DNA of 64,000 nucleotides from Duganella sp. Root336D2 (GTDB lineage Bacteria; Pseudomonadota; Gammaproteobacteria; Burkholderiales; Burkholderiaceae_D): the NCBI RefSeq assembly GCF_001425005.1, contig NZ_LMDB01000001.1, positions 126,393 through 190,392 of the forward strand. Direction: 5' to 3'. Shown piece by piece: positions 37,213 to 47,284 of the stretch (the stretch's first letter is position 1; every line of letters starts with the position of its first letter). A model generated the notes under the pieces. It was not told the DNA's origin and searched no databases. It saw only the letters and a list, made by a program, of their open reading frames with translations. Made by a program: the position numbers and the translations under genes.

Positions 37213-39624
37213 CTAGCCGCTGAACACCCGCAGCAGGAGCCAGCCCGGCAAGGCAAGGTAGAGCGCGAAGTGCCCTGCGCGCTCCAGTCCGTGCCGGATG
37301 CCAGGCGCATTTCCAGGCCGCAGCGCTTCCGCCAGCAGGGTTACCGATTCAATTACCGTACGCAGCAAAGCAGCGCCCAGTACCACTCCAATGGCCCAGG
37401 CTGCCCACCACATTCCAAAGGCGCCCAGGTAGGCAGCCAGGCCAAAACTGTAGAATTCGCCCAGTGCGCTGCCATACGCAATGTGCTGGTGCAGGTGGAA
37501 GGCCGGAAGCGCCAGCGCAAACGGCAGCAGCACGAACTTGGCCAGCGGATGATCGAGCCGCGTTCCCGGCGCCGCTAACGTGCGCCAGCGGCGCGGCTTG
37601 GCAGGCATGGGACCGCCGGCGGCCGCCAGACCAGCGGAGAACGCGGCTGGGTCCGGCAGCGCCAGGCCAAAGTTCGAATAGCGTCCAGAGCGCAGCCGCA
37701 GCGTCACGCCCGGGCCCGGCACGGGCAAGCGCCAGGGTTCAACTGCAGCCAGCTCGGCCAAAGCGAGTTCAAGCTTCTGCGCCCCGCGTTCCAGCACCAG
37801 CCGCCCGTCGACAATTGAAGCCCGCGCCGAAAATGCCATCAGCACGCACCACGCTATCGCTTCCGGCAGCAGGAAGAACAGGGTAAACATGCGCATCTGC
37901 GCCAGGGTATTGGTACGCAGCGGCTCGTTCAACAGCAGGGCTGCACACATGCCCAGCAGGCCGGCACGTGAAGTCACGCGAAGAACACCCGCCACGATGC
38001 GCGCCGCAGCCGGCAACACGGCCAGCCGCACCGGAAAAGCCGGCCGTGACGCACGCGCCCGTGCTCCTTCAGCATGCGGCCGCCACAACTGGCTGAGTGG
38101 CCTTACGGTCAGCACCAGCAACATCGCGCAGCAGGCCAGCCCGACCCAGTCGCCCCACAGCACCATCAGCGTCGGCGCCGGTGAGCGCACCGGCAGGTCG
38201 GCAATCACGATACCTGGTTGGCCGACGCCGGTTCCGGCCAGCACCTCGCCGTATTCATCGATCGCGGCGCTGAAACCGTTGGTCGTCACGCGAAACTGCG
38301 GCAAGCGCGTTTCAATGCTGCGGAACGCTGCCGCCGCCTGGTGCAGCCGTGCCCCCGGTCCGTCGCCACTGAACCAGGAATCATTCGACATCGTGAAGAT
38401 GACCTGCCCGCCAAGCCGCGCGCCGGCGATGGCCAGGCCCGGATCGACATCGTCGCGGCAGATCAAGGGCAACACTGGTATTTCGCGGCCGTCGGCAAGA
38501 CGCAAAGGGAAGACCCGCGCGCCGCTGCCGGGCAGCCAGTTGCCGGCCCATGGCAGCAGGGTTCGTACCGATGGGCGGTCCAGCAATGGCGGCAGGTACT
38601 CGGTGAACGGGAACAGCCGCGACTTGCGGTACATGCCCACCAGGCCGCGGCCGGGCTGCACAAAAGCCGCGGCGTTGTACTCGCCCCGCTCATCGCGGTC
38701 GTAGGTGCCGAATACCAGCGGCACCGCTGCCGCATTGGCGTATTCGCCGATCTCCCGGTCGAACTCCGCTCCCGCCGCGCTTTTGGGCTTGCCGAATGTA
38801 GTGGGATAGGCGGTTTCGGACCACAGCAGCGCCTCCGCGTGCTGGCGCGCGACCGCGTCGTAACCCATCGCGAAGTGCCGGTCCAGCACTGCGCGCACAA
38901 CCGCGTAAGTGCCCTTCTCCTGCCGCTGCCGTTCGTAATCCGCCATATCCGCCTGGATCAAGCCCATGCGAAGCGGCTTGCCTGCAGCTGCCGGGCTGCC
39001 CGACAGCGCCAGCGCGCCGTAGGCGGCGAGGACTGCGGGAACCAGCGCCGCCATCGCCAACGGCCTGGCGAATGCGCGCCATCCCTCACGATAGCGCGCC
39101 AGGCTGGCGGCCACGCCCTCATTGGCAAGCAGGAGCAAAAACGTCAAGCCAGCCGTCCCGCCCACATCGGCCGCCTGCCGCAGCAAGCGCGAGGGATACA
39201 GGCCATAACCAAGCGTATCGCCCAGCATGCGCGGCACCAGCCATTCCGTCGCGCCCCAGGCCGCGGCCGCCGCCAGCGCGCTCACGGCTCGCCCGTACCA
39301 GCGCCGCGCCGCGTAGCGTGCCAGCGCATAAGCAAAGAACTGCGGCTGGAAGAGCGGCGCGGCAAGCAGCAGCAAAGCGAACCCGGTCGCTTCCCCGATC
39401 TGCGTATAGCGCCCAAAGGCCGCGCCGAACCACGCAAAGCCGGCTGCCGTGTAAGCCAGCGACATGATCCAGGCGCAGAGCAACGTCCAGCTAAGCGAAC
39501 TGCGTCCGTCGAGCGCCCGCAGCCATGGTACGAGCAACACAAAACCCAGCACGCAGGCCGCGCCGCCGCGCGCATACAGGGCAGTCATCGCAGCACTGGC
39601 GAGAATGCAGGCAAGTATCTTCAT
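37213..39624 (-). CDS. Oversized apolipoprotein N-acyltransferase-like protein
   Basis: A protein of 803 residues, against roughly 500-550 for typical Lnt. The first 530 residues follow Lnt: about seven membrane helices, then a nitrilase-like domain with Glu270 (SETAYP), Lys334 (YRKSRLFPFTEYLPP) and Cys389 (LICRDDV), close to the E. coli triad positions 267, 335 and 387. The usual ICYE reads ICRD here. After the last Lnt helix (about 500-520) comes an extra region of some 270 residues with several further membrane helices and a soluble beta-rich insert. It overlaps the preceding gene by ATGA and sits in an operon with a secreted esterase. It may acylate something other than lipoproteins. Confidence 0.75.
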   Translation of the reverse strand: MKILACILASAAMTALYARGGAACVLGFVLLVPWLRALDGRSSLSWTLLCAWIMSLAYTAAGFAWFGAAFGRYTQIGEATGFALLLLAAPLFQPQFFAYALARYAARRWYGRAVSALAAAAAWGATEWLVPRMLGDTLGYGLYPSRLLRQAADVGGTAGLTFLLLLANEGVAASLARYREGWRAFARPLAMAALVPAVLAAYGALALSGSPAAAGKPLRMGLIQADMADYERQRQEKGTYAVVRAVLDRHFAMGYDAVARQHAEALLWSETAYPTTFGKPKSAAGAEFDREIGEYANAAAVPLVFGTYDRDERGEYNAAAFVQPGRGLVGMYRKSRLFPFTEYLPPLLDRPSVRTLLPWAGNWLPGSGARVFPLRLADGREIPVLPLICRDDVDPGLAIAGARLGGQVIFTMSNDSWFSGDGPGARLHQAAAAFRSIETRLPQFRVTTNGFSAAIDEYGEVLAGTGVGQPGIVIADLPVRSPAPTLMVLWGDWVGLACCAMLLVLTVRPLSQLWRPHAEGARARASRPAFPVRLAVLPAAARIVAGVLRVTSRAGLLGMCAALLLNEPLRTNTLAQMRMFTLFFLLPEAIAWCVLMAFSARASIVDGRLVLERGAQKLELALAELAAVEPWRLPVPGPGVTLRLRSGRYSNFGLALPDPAAFSAGLAAAGGPMPAKPRRWRTLAAPGTRLDHPLAKFVLLPFALALPAFHLHQHIAYGSALGEFYSFGLAAYLGAFGMWWAAWAIGVVLGAALLRTVIESVTLLAEALRPGNAPGIRHGLERAGHFALYLALPGWLLLRVFSG

Positions 39625-40250
39625 TTTCCGGAGCTGTCGATCGGGGGAGGAATCACAATGCGCCGCAAAGGCAGTCCGGGCGGCGCCAGTTCAGGAGGAA
39701 CGACGCGGTCTTTCGGCATTTCGAGCGGCCGGTTCGATGCATCGTAGAGCTGGAAATCCGGGGCGAACATCAAGATGGGCTCTATGTTCTGGCCGTCGTC
39801 GGTCACCTGGTGGTGGCGCACATACCCCGGCGGCAGCGCGAAATCCTTCGGTACCGCCAGCCCTGCGAGCGGCGGGTTCGTGCCGGGCGGGTTGAACGCG
39901 CCCAGGCCGGTATGCACGCCCTGCTCGTGCAAGCGTTTGATGACCTCATTCATGGTCGGCTTCTCGCCCCGCATGACGTAACTGCGCAAGTCGCGCGTTG
40001 GATCGGCATCGCCTTCAGGCGCAGGCTGCATTTGGCGCCGGGGCGCTTCGCGCGCAACCGGTGGCGCGGCTGTGGCAGCCAAGGCTGGTCGTCCGGCAGC
40101 CGCCACATTTGCCGGGGCCGGCGGTTGGCCCGCCCCGGCTGCCGCGTCACCGCGCGCAAAGTACCAAAGAAAGAAAGCCAGGCTGGCCGCGCCAACGGCC
40201 AGCAGCAGCGCCGCCGCCAGGTAACCCGGGCTGGGGCGCCAGGAACTCAC
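39621..40250 (-). CDS. Membrane-anchored hypothetical protein, Pro/Ala-rich
   Basis: A protein of 209 residues: a single N-terminal helix (about 8-30, YLAAALLLAVGAASLAFFLW), an Ala/Pro-rich linker (45-85) and a periplasmic C-terminal domain of about 120 residues with PKDFALPPGYVRHHQVTDDGQN and many prolines. I do not recognise the family. The start is GTG within a GTGA overlap with the esterase gene, and the end overlaps the Lnt-like gene, so all three are made together. It may tether or present a substrate to them. Confidence 0.65.
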   Translation of the reverse strand: MSSWRPSPGYLAAALLLAVGAASLAFFLWYFARGDAAAGAGQPPAPANVAAAGRPALAATAAPPVAREAPRRQMQPAPEGDADPTRDLRSYVMRGEKPTMNEVIKRLHEQGVHTGLGAFNPPGTNPPLAGLAVPKDFALPPGYVRHHQVTDDGQNIEPILMFAPDFQLYDASNRPLEMPKDRVVPPELAPPGLPLRRIVIPPPIDSSGK

Positions 40251-41326
40251 GGCGTTGGCGAGTTGAAGACCGAGACCGCCCACCCCATGCGTTCATGCCC
40301 GAACTGGTTCCAGATCGGGTTCTTGCCCGAACTGAAGGAAGTGTAGCGAGGCGCCCCGCTGCCGGTGGTGCCGCCGAACAGCCCTGCCGTCACAGTGCTG
40401 CCGGTGTAAGTCGGGTGGGTATCGTCCGACTGGATGTAGTCGTAGCTGCTGCCCGCCGACACGAAGTGCGTATTGGCGTCGCGCAGGGTCGAACGCAAGG
40501 TCGACGTGATGCGCGTGACGTAACTGGCCTGGCTTTCACCCGCCACATAGCGCAGCGCGTCGGAATCGGCAATGCCATCGCCATTGCTGTCGTAATCTGC
40601 GCCCATGTACTGGGCGAAGTTGTCAGCGCACTGGAAGCCTTTCTGGCGCGCCGTATCGCACATCATGAAATTCATACGGGCCAGTGCAGGCAGGAACTTC
40701 TGCTGCATATTGACGGTGGCGCCGGTGTTCGGATCCTTGCAGGAGCTCTGCACATTGTCGGCCGTGTAGCCCGGATAGTGCAGGTTCGAGATGACCTTCA
40801 CCTTCACGCCCGAATAGGCGTTGGCATTGATGTAGTCCATGGCTGCGGCAACGTAGGTCTTGCAGCTATTCTCGGCAGCCGTCAGCACCGAGTCATCGCA
40901 GGTACCGCTCTGGCCCTTGAAGGCGGAGCGGGCCTGCAGCCCGTCGTTGCCGCACATTTCGAAGGTGACCACGCGCGTATTGCTGGCCTGCATATAAGAT
41001 CGCTCGGCGACAATTTTATTGTTGTAGACATCGGAGGCCACGGCGCCGGATTTGGCGCGGCGTACGCTTTCGATATCGGCATTCCATGCTGCCGACAGGT
41101 ATTCCGCATCAACCGTCGGTGCTGAATACTTGGCCGCGCTGGTGATCGAGCCGTTATATCCCGCATAAATTGAATCGCCATAAGCGACAACGCGGTACTT
41201 GGTGCTCGTGCCGGCACGGTCGATGGTCCAGGAAACGTTTTGGGTCAGGGTGTTTGCTGCTGCCTGTCCCCCTAGGGTAAACAAGACTACTGCGGCCAAA
41301 AGCGTACTGCGGATGCGAGTTTGCAT
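40247..41326 (-). CDS. Secreted SGNH/GDSL hydrolase
   Basis: A protein of 359 residues with a signal peptide ending AAANT. SGNH blocks are clear: nucleophile Ser in VVAYGDSIYAGY, Gly in block II, Asn in MCGNDG and the Asp/His pair in SDDTHPT near the C-terminus. Cysteines (about eight in the mature part) suggest disulphides. A calcium-like loop DYDSNGDGIADSD is present. It is an exported esterase or lipase; substrate unknown. GGAG nine bases upstream supports this start over an ATG 16 codons earlier. It is the first gene of the operon with the membrane protein and the Lnt-like acyltransferase. Confidence 0.82.
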   Translation of the reverse strand: MQTRIRSTLLAAVVLFTLGGQAAANTLTQNVSWTIDRAGTSTKYRVVAYGDSIYAGYNGSITSAAKYSAPTVDAEYLSAAWNADIESVRRAKSGAVASDVYNNKIVAERSYMQASNTRVVTFEMCGNDGLQARSAFKGQSGTCDDSVLTAAENSCKTYVAAAMDYINANAYSGVKVKVISNLHYPGYTADNVQSSCKDPNTGATVNMQQKFLPALARMNFMMCDTARQKGFQCADNFAQYMGADYDSNGDGIADSDALRYVAGESQASYVTRITSTLRSTLRDANTHFVSAGSSYDYIQSDDTHPTYTGSTVTAGLFGGTTGSGAPRYTSFSSGKNPIWNQFGHERMGWAVSVFNSPTP

Positions 41327-41499
41327 AGAGTGTCTCCGATCATTGAAGTATTTTTCGAATCGACCAGCCAACAACTCATCTTAGCGCCGGCCTGCGCGGC
41401 AACAACCCCGTGGCTCGCAGGGACAAGCAAATGGCCTGGAAGGCCTTAGCGCTTGTCGCGCGCTGGCCACGAACCGGCGCCGATGCGGCATAATATGGC

Positions 41500-42471
41500 A
41501 TGCTGAAACTGACCTTCCTTGGCACCTCATCCGGCGTGCCAACTATCCGGCGTAACGTAACTGCGCTGGCCTTACATACAACAATGAACCGCGACTGGTG
41601 GCTGGTCGATTGTGGCGAAGCCACCCAGCACCAGCTGCTGCGCATCCCGCTCACCGTGCATGACCTGGCGGGGATCTGCGTCACCCACATCCATGGCGAC
41701 CATAGCTACGGGCTGCCGGGCCTGCTCGCAAGCGCATCCATGAACGGCCGCAAGAAACCGCTTATCCTGATCGCCCCGGCCCCGGTCAAGGCCTGGCTCG
41801 ATGCCACCATGCTGCATACCGAACTCTTCCTGACGTTCGAGATCATCCACATCGACGTGGCTAGCGAGCAGTCGGTCTACCAGCAGGATGGGCTGACGAT
41901 CGAACGCTTCCCGCTCTCGCACCGCGCTCCCAGCTTCGGCTTCAAGTTTAGCTTCGAAAAGACTACATGGAAGGTTGATAGTGAGGCGCTGCGCGCGCGC
42001 GGCGTGCCGCCCGGTCCGGCCTGGGGCCAGCTCCAGCATGGCAAGGACGTACATATGGACGACGGTACCGTGCTGGCCGCAGCCCGCTACCGCTCGCAGC
42101 ACACCGAACGGGCGACCGCGGTCATCGGCGGCGACAACGATACGCCGTCGCTGCTGGCCAAGGCTTGCCAGCATGCCGACGTGCTGGTCCACGAGGCTAC
42201 CTACACCGAGGCCGTGCTGCAAAAAGTCGGTCCCGGCCCTCAGCACAGCTCGGTGCAGCGCACCGCCAGCTTTGCCGCCGATGCGCAAATACCGAACCTG
42301 GTCCTGACCCATTTCAGCGCCCGCTACGACAGCCTGGAAGGCATGGCTGAGGTGGCAGCCGAAGCGCGCCGGCATTACAGCGGCACGCTATTCCTGGCGC
42401 AGGATTTCAATACCTATGAACTGAGCAACGGCGCCCTGGCGAAACTGCCCCCAGCGCCGCGCGCAAAATAA
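41500..42471 (+). CDS. Ribonuclease Z-like metallo-beta-lactamase-fold hydrolase
   Basis: A protein of 323 residues with the RNase Z N-terminus (LKLTFLGTSSGVPT), the metal motif THIHGDHSYGLPGLL, a flexible-arm region, then VIGGDND, LVHEATY and LTHFSARY that complete the zinc site. It should cut tRNA precursors 3' of the discriminator base, or act as a related phosphodiesterase. No ribosome binding site is present, and a CATAAT element lies six bases before the ATG, hinting at a leaderless mRNA. The cupin gene follows after four bases. Confidence 0.82.
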   Translation: MLKLTFLGTSSGVPTIRRNVTALALHTTMNRDWWLVDCGEATQHQLLRIPLTVHDLAGICVTHIHGDHSYGLPGLLASASMNGRKKPLILIAPAPVKAWLDATMLHTELFLTFEIIHIDVASEQSVYQQDGLTIERFPLSHRAPSFGFKFSFEKTTWKVDSEALRARGVPPGPAWGQLQHGKDVHMDDGTVLAAARYRSQHTERATAVIGGDNDTPSLLAKACQHADVLVHEATYTEAVLQKVGPGPQHSSVQRTASFAADAQIPNLVLTHFSARYDSLEGMAEVAAEARRHYSGTLFLAQDFNTYELSNGALAKLPPAPRAK

Positions 42472-42475
42472 CGCC

Positions 42476-42850
42476 ATGACAGCAATCACCGAATTCCGCA
42501 CCGCATCCCCGGCACCTGAATACGACCATCCGCGCGAAGAACGCCGGCTGGAGGGGCATCCACAGCGCACCACCTGGAACCATTTCACCAATGCCAGCGG
42601 CGAAGTCCATGCCGGCATCTGGGCCTGCGAAAAAGGCAGCTGGCGCATAGAGTTCGCACCTGGCAAGGATGAGTATTTCCATGTCCTCGAAGGCCGCTGC
42701 CGCGTGATTGACGAGCAAGGCCGGGCCGCCGAAGCGGGACCGGGTGACGCGCTGGTGATACCGGGCGGTTTCAAGGGGGTGTTCGAGGTCGTCGAACCGG
42801 TTCGCAAGCACTATGTGATCGTAGAGCGCAACACGGGCGCCGCATCCTGA
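42476..42850 (+). CDS. Cupin-domain protein
   Basis: A protein of 124 residues forming one small beta barrel: EYFHVLEGRCRVIDEQG and PGDALVIPGGFKGVFEVVEPVRKHYVIVE are the two cupin motifs. The metal-binding set is incomplete, with one His in the first motif. It resembles the (S)-ureidoglycine aminohydrolase-like DUF861 cupins. It lies four bases after the RNase Z-like gene and is probably co-transcribed. Function unknown. Confidence 0.75.
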   Translation: MTAITEFRTASPAPEYDHPREERRLEGHPQRTTWNHFTNASGEVHAGIWACEKGSWRIEFAPGKDEYFHVLEGRCRVIDEQGRAAEAGPGDALVIPGGFKGVFEVVEPVRKHYVIVERNTGAAS

Positions 42851-42895
42851 TGTTTTTTTGCTATTATTCGCTCCTTTTCCCAACAGGAGCATCGA

Positions 42896-43501
42896 ATGAA
42901 ACTCACTATCCGGGCACTGGCCCTTACTGCCGGCCTTGCCACCGTTTGCCTGACTAGCCACGCCGAGGTGATCCCTCTCAAACTGGCCCCGGGCCTGTGG
43001 GAAGAAACCCGCGTCACCCTGATCAACGGCCAGAACGTCGAGGAAGCGATGCGCAAGGGCCGCGAAAAGATGATGGCGCGCCTGACGCCGGAACAACGCA
43101 AGCAGATGCAGGAACAGATGGGTCGCGGCAGCAACGCTGGCGGAACCCAAACCTGCCTGACACCGGCACAAGTGGCCAAGGGCGTCGACACCGAAGTCAT
43201 CAAGCGCAAAATGGAACAGTCGTCCCAGGGCTGCAAGCTGGACATCATCTCGGCCAGCAGTTCCGGCGCCAAATTCAAGGCCGCTTGCATGGGACCGCAG
43301 GGGAACAACTACAACGGCAGCGGCGAGTATATCGTCGCCAATAGTAAGGAATGGCGTTTCAAGATGGTCGGCGACGGCAAGGTCACCGGCCCGAATGGCG
43401 CCCCCGTGCCGCAAGCGGGCGACTTCCATGCCACCCAGGAAGTGACCGCCCGCTGGAAAGGCAGCGACTGCGGCAACGTGCCGCCGCAGCAGGAGGGCTA
43501 A
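42896..43501 (+). CDS. DUF3617 exported protein
   Basis: A protein of 201 residues with a signal peptide ending SHAEV. The mature protein begins with LKLAPGLWEETRVTLING, the DUF3617 opening, and carries paired cysteines (TCLTPAQVAKG, GCKLDI, AACMG, DCGNV). Such proteins are periplasmic and of unknown role. An AGGAG site precedes the ATG. The gene converges on a predicted nuclease-like gene with overlapping stop codons. Confidence 0.78.
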   Translation: MKLTIRALALTAGLATVCLTSHAEVIPLKLAPGLWEETRVTLINGQNVEEAMRKGREKMMARLTPEQRKQMQEQMGRGSNAGGTQTCLTPAQVAKGVDTEVIKRKMEQSSQGCKLDIISASSSGAKFKAACMGPQGNNYNGSGEYIVANSKEWRFKMVGDGKVTGPNGAPVPQAGDFHATQEVTARWKGSDCGNVPPQQEG

Positions 43502-44532
43502 CGCCCTATTTTAATGGTAAGCGGAGGGATCTTTTTCGGCGACTGGGCCTTAGCCGGCAAATACTCAGGAAGAGGAACCTGCTTGAAGATCGCCGCTGCC
43601 TCATTGGTAAGCTCTTTGCCGCTGGCATTGATCATGATGGTGGCGGTGCATCCCTCTTTCACCTTTTCCACAACCTCTTTCAGCTTGCCCTCCGAAATGC
43701 CCTGATCGTCGGAATTATTCAACAGGTAGTCCCGGAAAATCTTGCCGTGGTCAAGCGCGAAGGATTGACGTAGAGATCCATCTGAGTCCTTTTCATTTCC
43801 AATTTCCTTCAGCACTGTATCCAATTCTTCATACAGGATGGGGTTGTCTTTTGGCCTGGCTTCGGTCGGCATCGCGGGCCAAGCCACATAAAGAATAGAT
43901 GGTCGGTTCTCGTCACCATCGAACTTTTTCATTAACGCTATAAGCCTGGTCAACTGCCAGTTCGGTGTCTCTAGTTGATTTTCGAAGGATTTCGAGGACA
44001 ATGCCGCCCTGAGATTACAGTCAGCCTTTGCCTTCCAATCCTCTTCGGCGTCCTTGCTTCTGGACTTCGAGAAAGCTTTACGCTTCACATTAAGGCGCTC
44101 CGGCTCGAGTGCATCCAGCCTTTTGGCCTGCACGACAATCACGCGATACCGAGTTCCGCCCGACGGAGCATCGATGATCACCATGCAGAAGTCAGCACCA
44201 ATGACCGTCTCGCTCTTGTCGTTAAAGTGCGTCCAGACCAACTGATAGTCGGTGGGCGGCTCTTTCCAGATCCAGTGCCTGCGCCAAAGTACTGCGGCCG
44301 AAGCAAGCGATGCGGCGAAAGTGGCGGTAACGCCCTCTTCTCCTAACCCTGAATAAAGTGAGCTCGCATGGAGCATAGCGAACGCTTCTTCAATAATTAA
44401 TTGCCCTATCGCACAGGGTGCGGCGGCTTCCTGCGCTTTTTGCGTGACGCCCGTAACCGCATCGACTGCCGCTTTATACGGGGACGGGAAGTCTGTGCCT
44501 AAAATTTCCGAAGTTTCATTACTCATCTTCAT
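43498..44532 (-). CDS. Predicted PD-(D/E)XK-like protein of unknown role
   Basis: A protein of 344 residues, less GC-rich than its neighbours. Residues 62-75 (GLGEEGVTATFAAS) supply a possible first Glu; residues 108-135 (IGADFCMVII, then YRVIVVQAKR) match the D...(E/Q)xK core of PD-(D/E)XK nucleases, as in DUF6615-type proteins. No other domain, signal or membrane segment is seen. It is a lone gene between housekeeping genes. The 170-bp upstream region is AT-rich. These features suggest horizontal acquisition and possibly a defence nuclease, but activity is unproven. A start two codons later is possible. Confidence 0.62.
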   Translation of the reverse strand: MKMSNETSEILGTDFPSPYKAAVDAVTGVTQKAQEAAAPCAIGQLIIEEAFAMLHASSLYSGLGEEGVTATFAASLASAAVLWRRHWIWKEPPTDYQLVWTHFNDKSETVIGADFCMVIIDAPSGGTRYRVIVVQAKRLDALEPERLNVKRKAFSKSRSKDAEEDWKAKADCNLRAALSSKSFENQLETPNWQLTRLIALMKKFDGDENRPSILYVAWPAMPTEARPKDNPILYEELDTVLKEIGNEKDSDGSLRQSFALDHGKIFRDYLLNNSDDQGISEGKLKEVVEKVKEGCTATIMINASGKELTNEAAAIFKQVPLPEYLPAKAQSPKKIPPLTIKIGR

Positions 44533-44704
44533 TTCATATTCATCTCGAATTTGACTTTAAGTTAATTGAACTTACTTTTTAACAAGTATGACCACGAATT
44601 AACCGCCCGTCCATACCGACTCGCGCCAGATCTGGGCCTAATGCAAACATTGCTCATGTTAAACTTCAATGCTTGGCGCCCCTGAGTTGAGAAGAAGGAT
44701 TTGA

Positions 44705-47239
44705 ATGGCAGTGATGTCGTGGTTTGGCTGGTCCGTGCTGTGCACCCTCCCCCTGGTCTGGCGCCTGGTGAAGGTGTTTGTGCTGAAGAGGGCAACCCTG
44801 CTTGGACAAGGCTTCATTCGCCTGGTCCTGGGCACCCTGCTTATTTTGCTGGCCAACGCGATTGCCGCCTCGCTCAGCCGTCCTGCCGGGATAGCCATGG
44901 TCCTCGCCACGGGGATCGTGGCCGTTCCCTGGCTGTTCGGCTATCGGGCCCTCGAATTCCTGGCTTGGTGCAGCCGCCTCGCGCGCTTGTCCAAGCGCCC
45001 GGCCGGGCCAGACCGGCGTGCGGCGCCGAGACCTGGCCCCGTCACTGCCGCGACGGCTACCCCGCAGCGCACGAGCGACCGTTTTATCGACAAACGTCCG
45101 GCGTGGGAAGCTCCCCCGGACGCACCACCGGCGCGCTTCTTCGGAGCGGATGCCCTGGAGAAGGCGCGCGCCGCTGCGCCCCGTCCGAGCGAAGAATGGG
45201 CGGAAGTCGAAAGCCTGCGCCCAACCCCGGCAATGCTGGCCCGGGCCAGGGCCAGGGAAGAATCCGAGACGCGTCCCAAGCAGGCACAAACCATCAGGAT
45301 CGTGAAGCTGCCGCCGGCGTCCGAGCCGGTCCGCACCATGAAGGCCGCTTCCCCGCCGGCGCCGGGCGTGCAAGCGGCGATGGTACAAGTACAGCTGGTG
45401 CAGACAGCTATAGAAGTGCGCACGATTGCCGCTACAATGCCCGAGCCGGCTTGGCTGAGCGACATGGCAGGCGTGCAGTCCACGCTGGAACATGCGCCGC
45501 ACATCACCGGGCAGCCGATCGAAGTCGAATACACGCCGTTTGCGCCTGTGCCGGATGCTGCGCCGCGATTGGACTGGCATCCGTCCCCTCCAGTCATTCA
45601 AATTGAGCCTGTGCCGCTGGTTGCTGTGCCGAACGTGCAGCAGCTGGAACCGTCCATCACGGTTTTCGCCCCGCCTCCCGCCGCGCCAGAGCCCGCGCCG
45701 GCATCCGCTCCGCCAGCCCCGCCTGCCGAACCGGCCGCGCACTGCACGGCGTCGGAGTTCGATATCGAAATTCCTGGACTGGACCTGCTGGACGCCTTTT
45801 CCGAAGCCAGGTTCGAAGTGTCCTCCACCGAACTGGAGGAGACGGGCCGTCTGATCGAACAGCGCCTGAAGGAATTCAAGGTCCCGGTCACCGTACTTGG
45901 CGCCTCCGCCGGTCCTGTCATCACCCGTTTCGAGATCGAGCCGGCGGTGGGCGTGCGCGGCGCGCAGATCGTGGCGCTGGTGAAGGACCTGTCGCGCGCG
46001 CTCGCCGTGACTTCGGTGCGCGTGGTCGAGACCATTCCCGGCAAGACCTGCATGGGCCTCGAGCTGCCCAACACCCGCCGCCACATGATCCAGCTCTCCG
46101 AGATCCTGGCATCGGATGCCTACCGCGCCTCCCGTTCGCAACTCACGCTGGCGATGGGCAAGGACATCACCGGCGCCCCGGTGGTCACCGACCTGGCGCG
46201 CGCGCCGCACATGCTGGTTGCGGGCACCACCGGTTCCGGCAAATCGGTGGCAATCAATGCCATGATCGTATCCCTGCTGTACAAGGCCACGCCAACCGAT
46301 GTGCGCCTGATCATGATCGATCCGAAGATGCTGGAACTATCGGTCTACGACGGCATCCCGCACCTGCTGGCGCCCGTGGTCACCGACATGAAGCTGGCGG
46401 CCAATGCGCTGACCTGGTGTGTCGCCGAAATGGAAAAGCGCTACCGCCTGATGTCCGCCCTGGGTGTGCGCAACCTGGCCGGCTTCAACCAGAAAATCCG
46501 CGACGGCAAGGCGGCCGAGAAATACATCACGAATCCGTTCTCGCTCACACCGGACGCACCGGAACCGCTGTCGACGCTGCCGACTATTGTCGTAGTCATC
46601 GACGAGCTGGCTGACCTGATGATGGTGGCCGGAAAAAAAATTGAAGAATTGATCGCGCGCCTGGCGCAGAAGGCCCGCGCAGCCGGCATCCACCTGATCC
46701 TCGCGACGCAGCGCCCTTCGGTCGATGTGATCACGGGCCTGATCAAGGCCAATATCCCGACCCGCGTTGCCTTCCAGGTGTCGTCCAAGATCGACTCGCG
46801 CACCGTGCTTGACCAGATGGGGGCCGAGACCCTGCTGGGCCACGGCGACATGCTGTTCCTGCCGCCAGGCAGCGGCTACCCGCAGCGCGTGCATGGCGCC
46901 TTCGTATCCGACGAAGAAGTGCACCGCGTAGTGGACTACCTGAAGCAGTTTGGCGAACCCGAATATGAGGAGGCGATCCTGGCCGGCACGCCAAGCGAAG
47001 AGCCGGCAGCCGACCTTCTCGGCGACGTCAGCGCCGGGGAAACCGATCCGCTCTACGACGAAGCGGTGGCCTTCGTCATCCGTACCCGCCGTGCCTCTAT
47101 TTCTTCGATCCAGCGCCAGTTGCGGATCGGATACAACCGTGCAGCGCGCATGGTGGAAGACATGGAGGCAGCCGGCATCCTTTCCTCCATGTCGACCAAC
47201 GGCAGCCGCGAGATCCTGCTCCCTGTCTCAGCGGAATGA
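44705..47239 (+). CDS. ftsK: DNA translocase FtsK
   Basis: A protein of 844 residues. The first 95 hold about three membrane helices (four are usual), followed by a Pro/Ala-rich linker to about residue 350. The alpha and RecA-like beta motor domains follow: Walker [15 protein letters not shown] near 505 and Walker [14 protein letters not shown] near 635. The C-terminal gamma winged helix ([37 protein letters not shown]) reads polar DNA motifs and activates XerCD at dif. An AAGGA site precedes the ATG. It works at the septum in chromosome dimer resolution. The shortened membrane part suggests a second FtsK copy beside the divisome one. Confidence 0.88.
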   Translation: MAVMSWFGWSVLCTLPLVWRLVKVFVLKRATLLGQGFIRLVLGTLLILLANAIAASLSRPAGIAMVLATGIVAVPWLFGYRALEFLAWCSRLARLSKRPAGPDRRAAPRPGPVTAATATPQRTSDRFIDKRPAWEAPPDAPPARFFGADALEKARAAAPRPSEEWAEVESLRPTPAMLARARAREESETRPKQAQTIRIVKLPPASEPVRTMKAASPPAPGVQAAMVQVQLVQTAIEVRTIAATMPEPAWLSDMAGVQSTLEHAPHITGQPIEVEYTPFAPVPDAAPRLDWHPSPPVIQIEPVPLVAVPNVQQLEPSITVFAPPPAAPEPAPASAPPAPPAEPAAHCTASEFDIEIPGLDLLDAFSEARFEVSSTELEETGRLIEQRLKEFKVPVTVLGASAGPVITRFEIEPAVGVRGAQIVALVKDLSRALAVTSVRVVETIPGKTCMGLELPNTRRHMIQLSEILASDAYRASRSQLTLAMGKDITGAPVVTDLARAPHMLVAGTTGSGKSVAINAMIVSLLYKATPTDVRLIMIDPKMLELSVYDGIPHLLAPVVTDMKLAANALTWCVAEMEKRYRLMSALGVRNLAGFNQKIRDGKAAEKYITNPFSLTPDAPEPLSTLPTIVVVIDELADLMMVAGKKIEELIARLAQKARAAGIHLILATQRPSVDVITGLIKANIPTRVAFQVSSKIDSRTVLDQMGAETLLGHGDMLFLPPGSGYPQRVHGAFVSDEEVHRVVDYLKQFGEPEYEEAILAGTPSEEPAADLLGDVSAGETDPLYDEAVAFVIRTRRASISSIQRQLRIGYNRAARMVEDMEAAGILSSMSTNGSREILLPVSAE

Positions 47240-47284
47240 GCAAGCGGTTGCGGCACGCTGGTGCGGCCGCGGCTCGGGCCGGCA

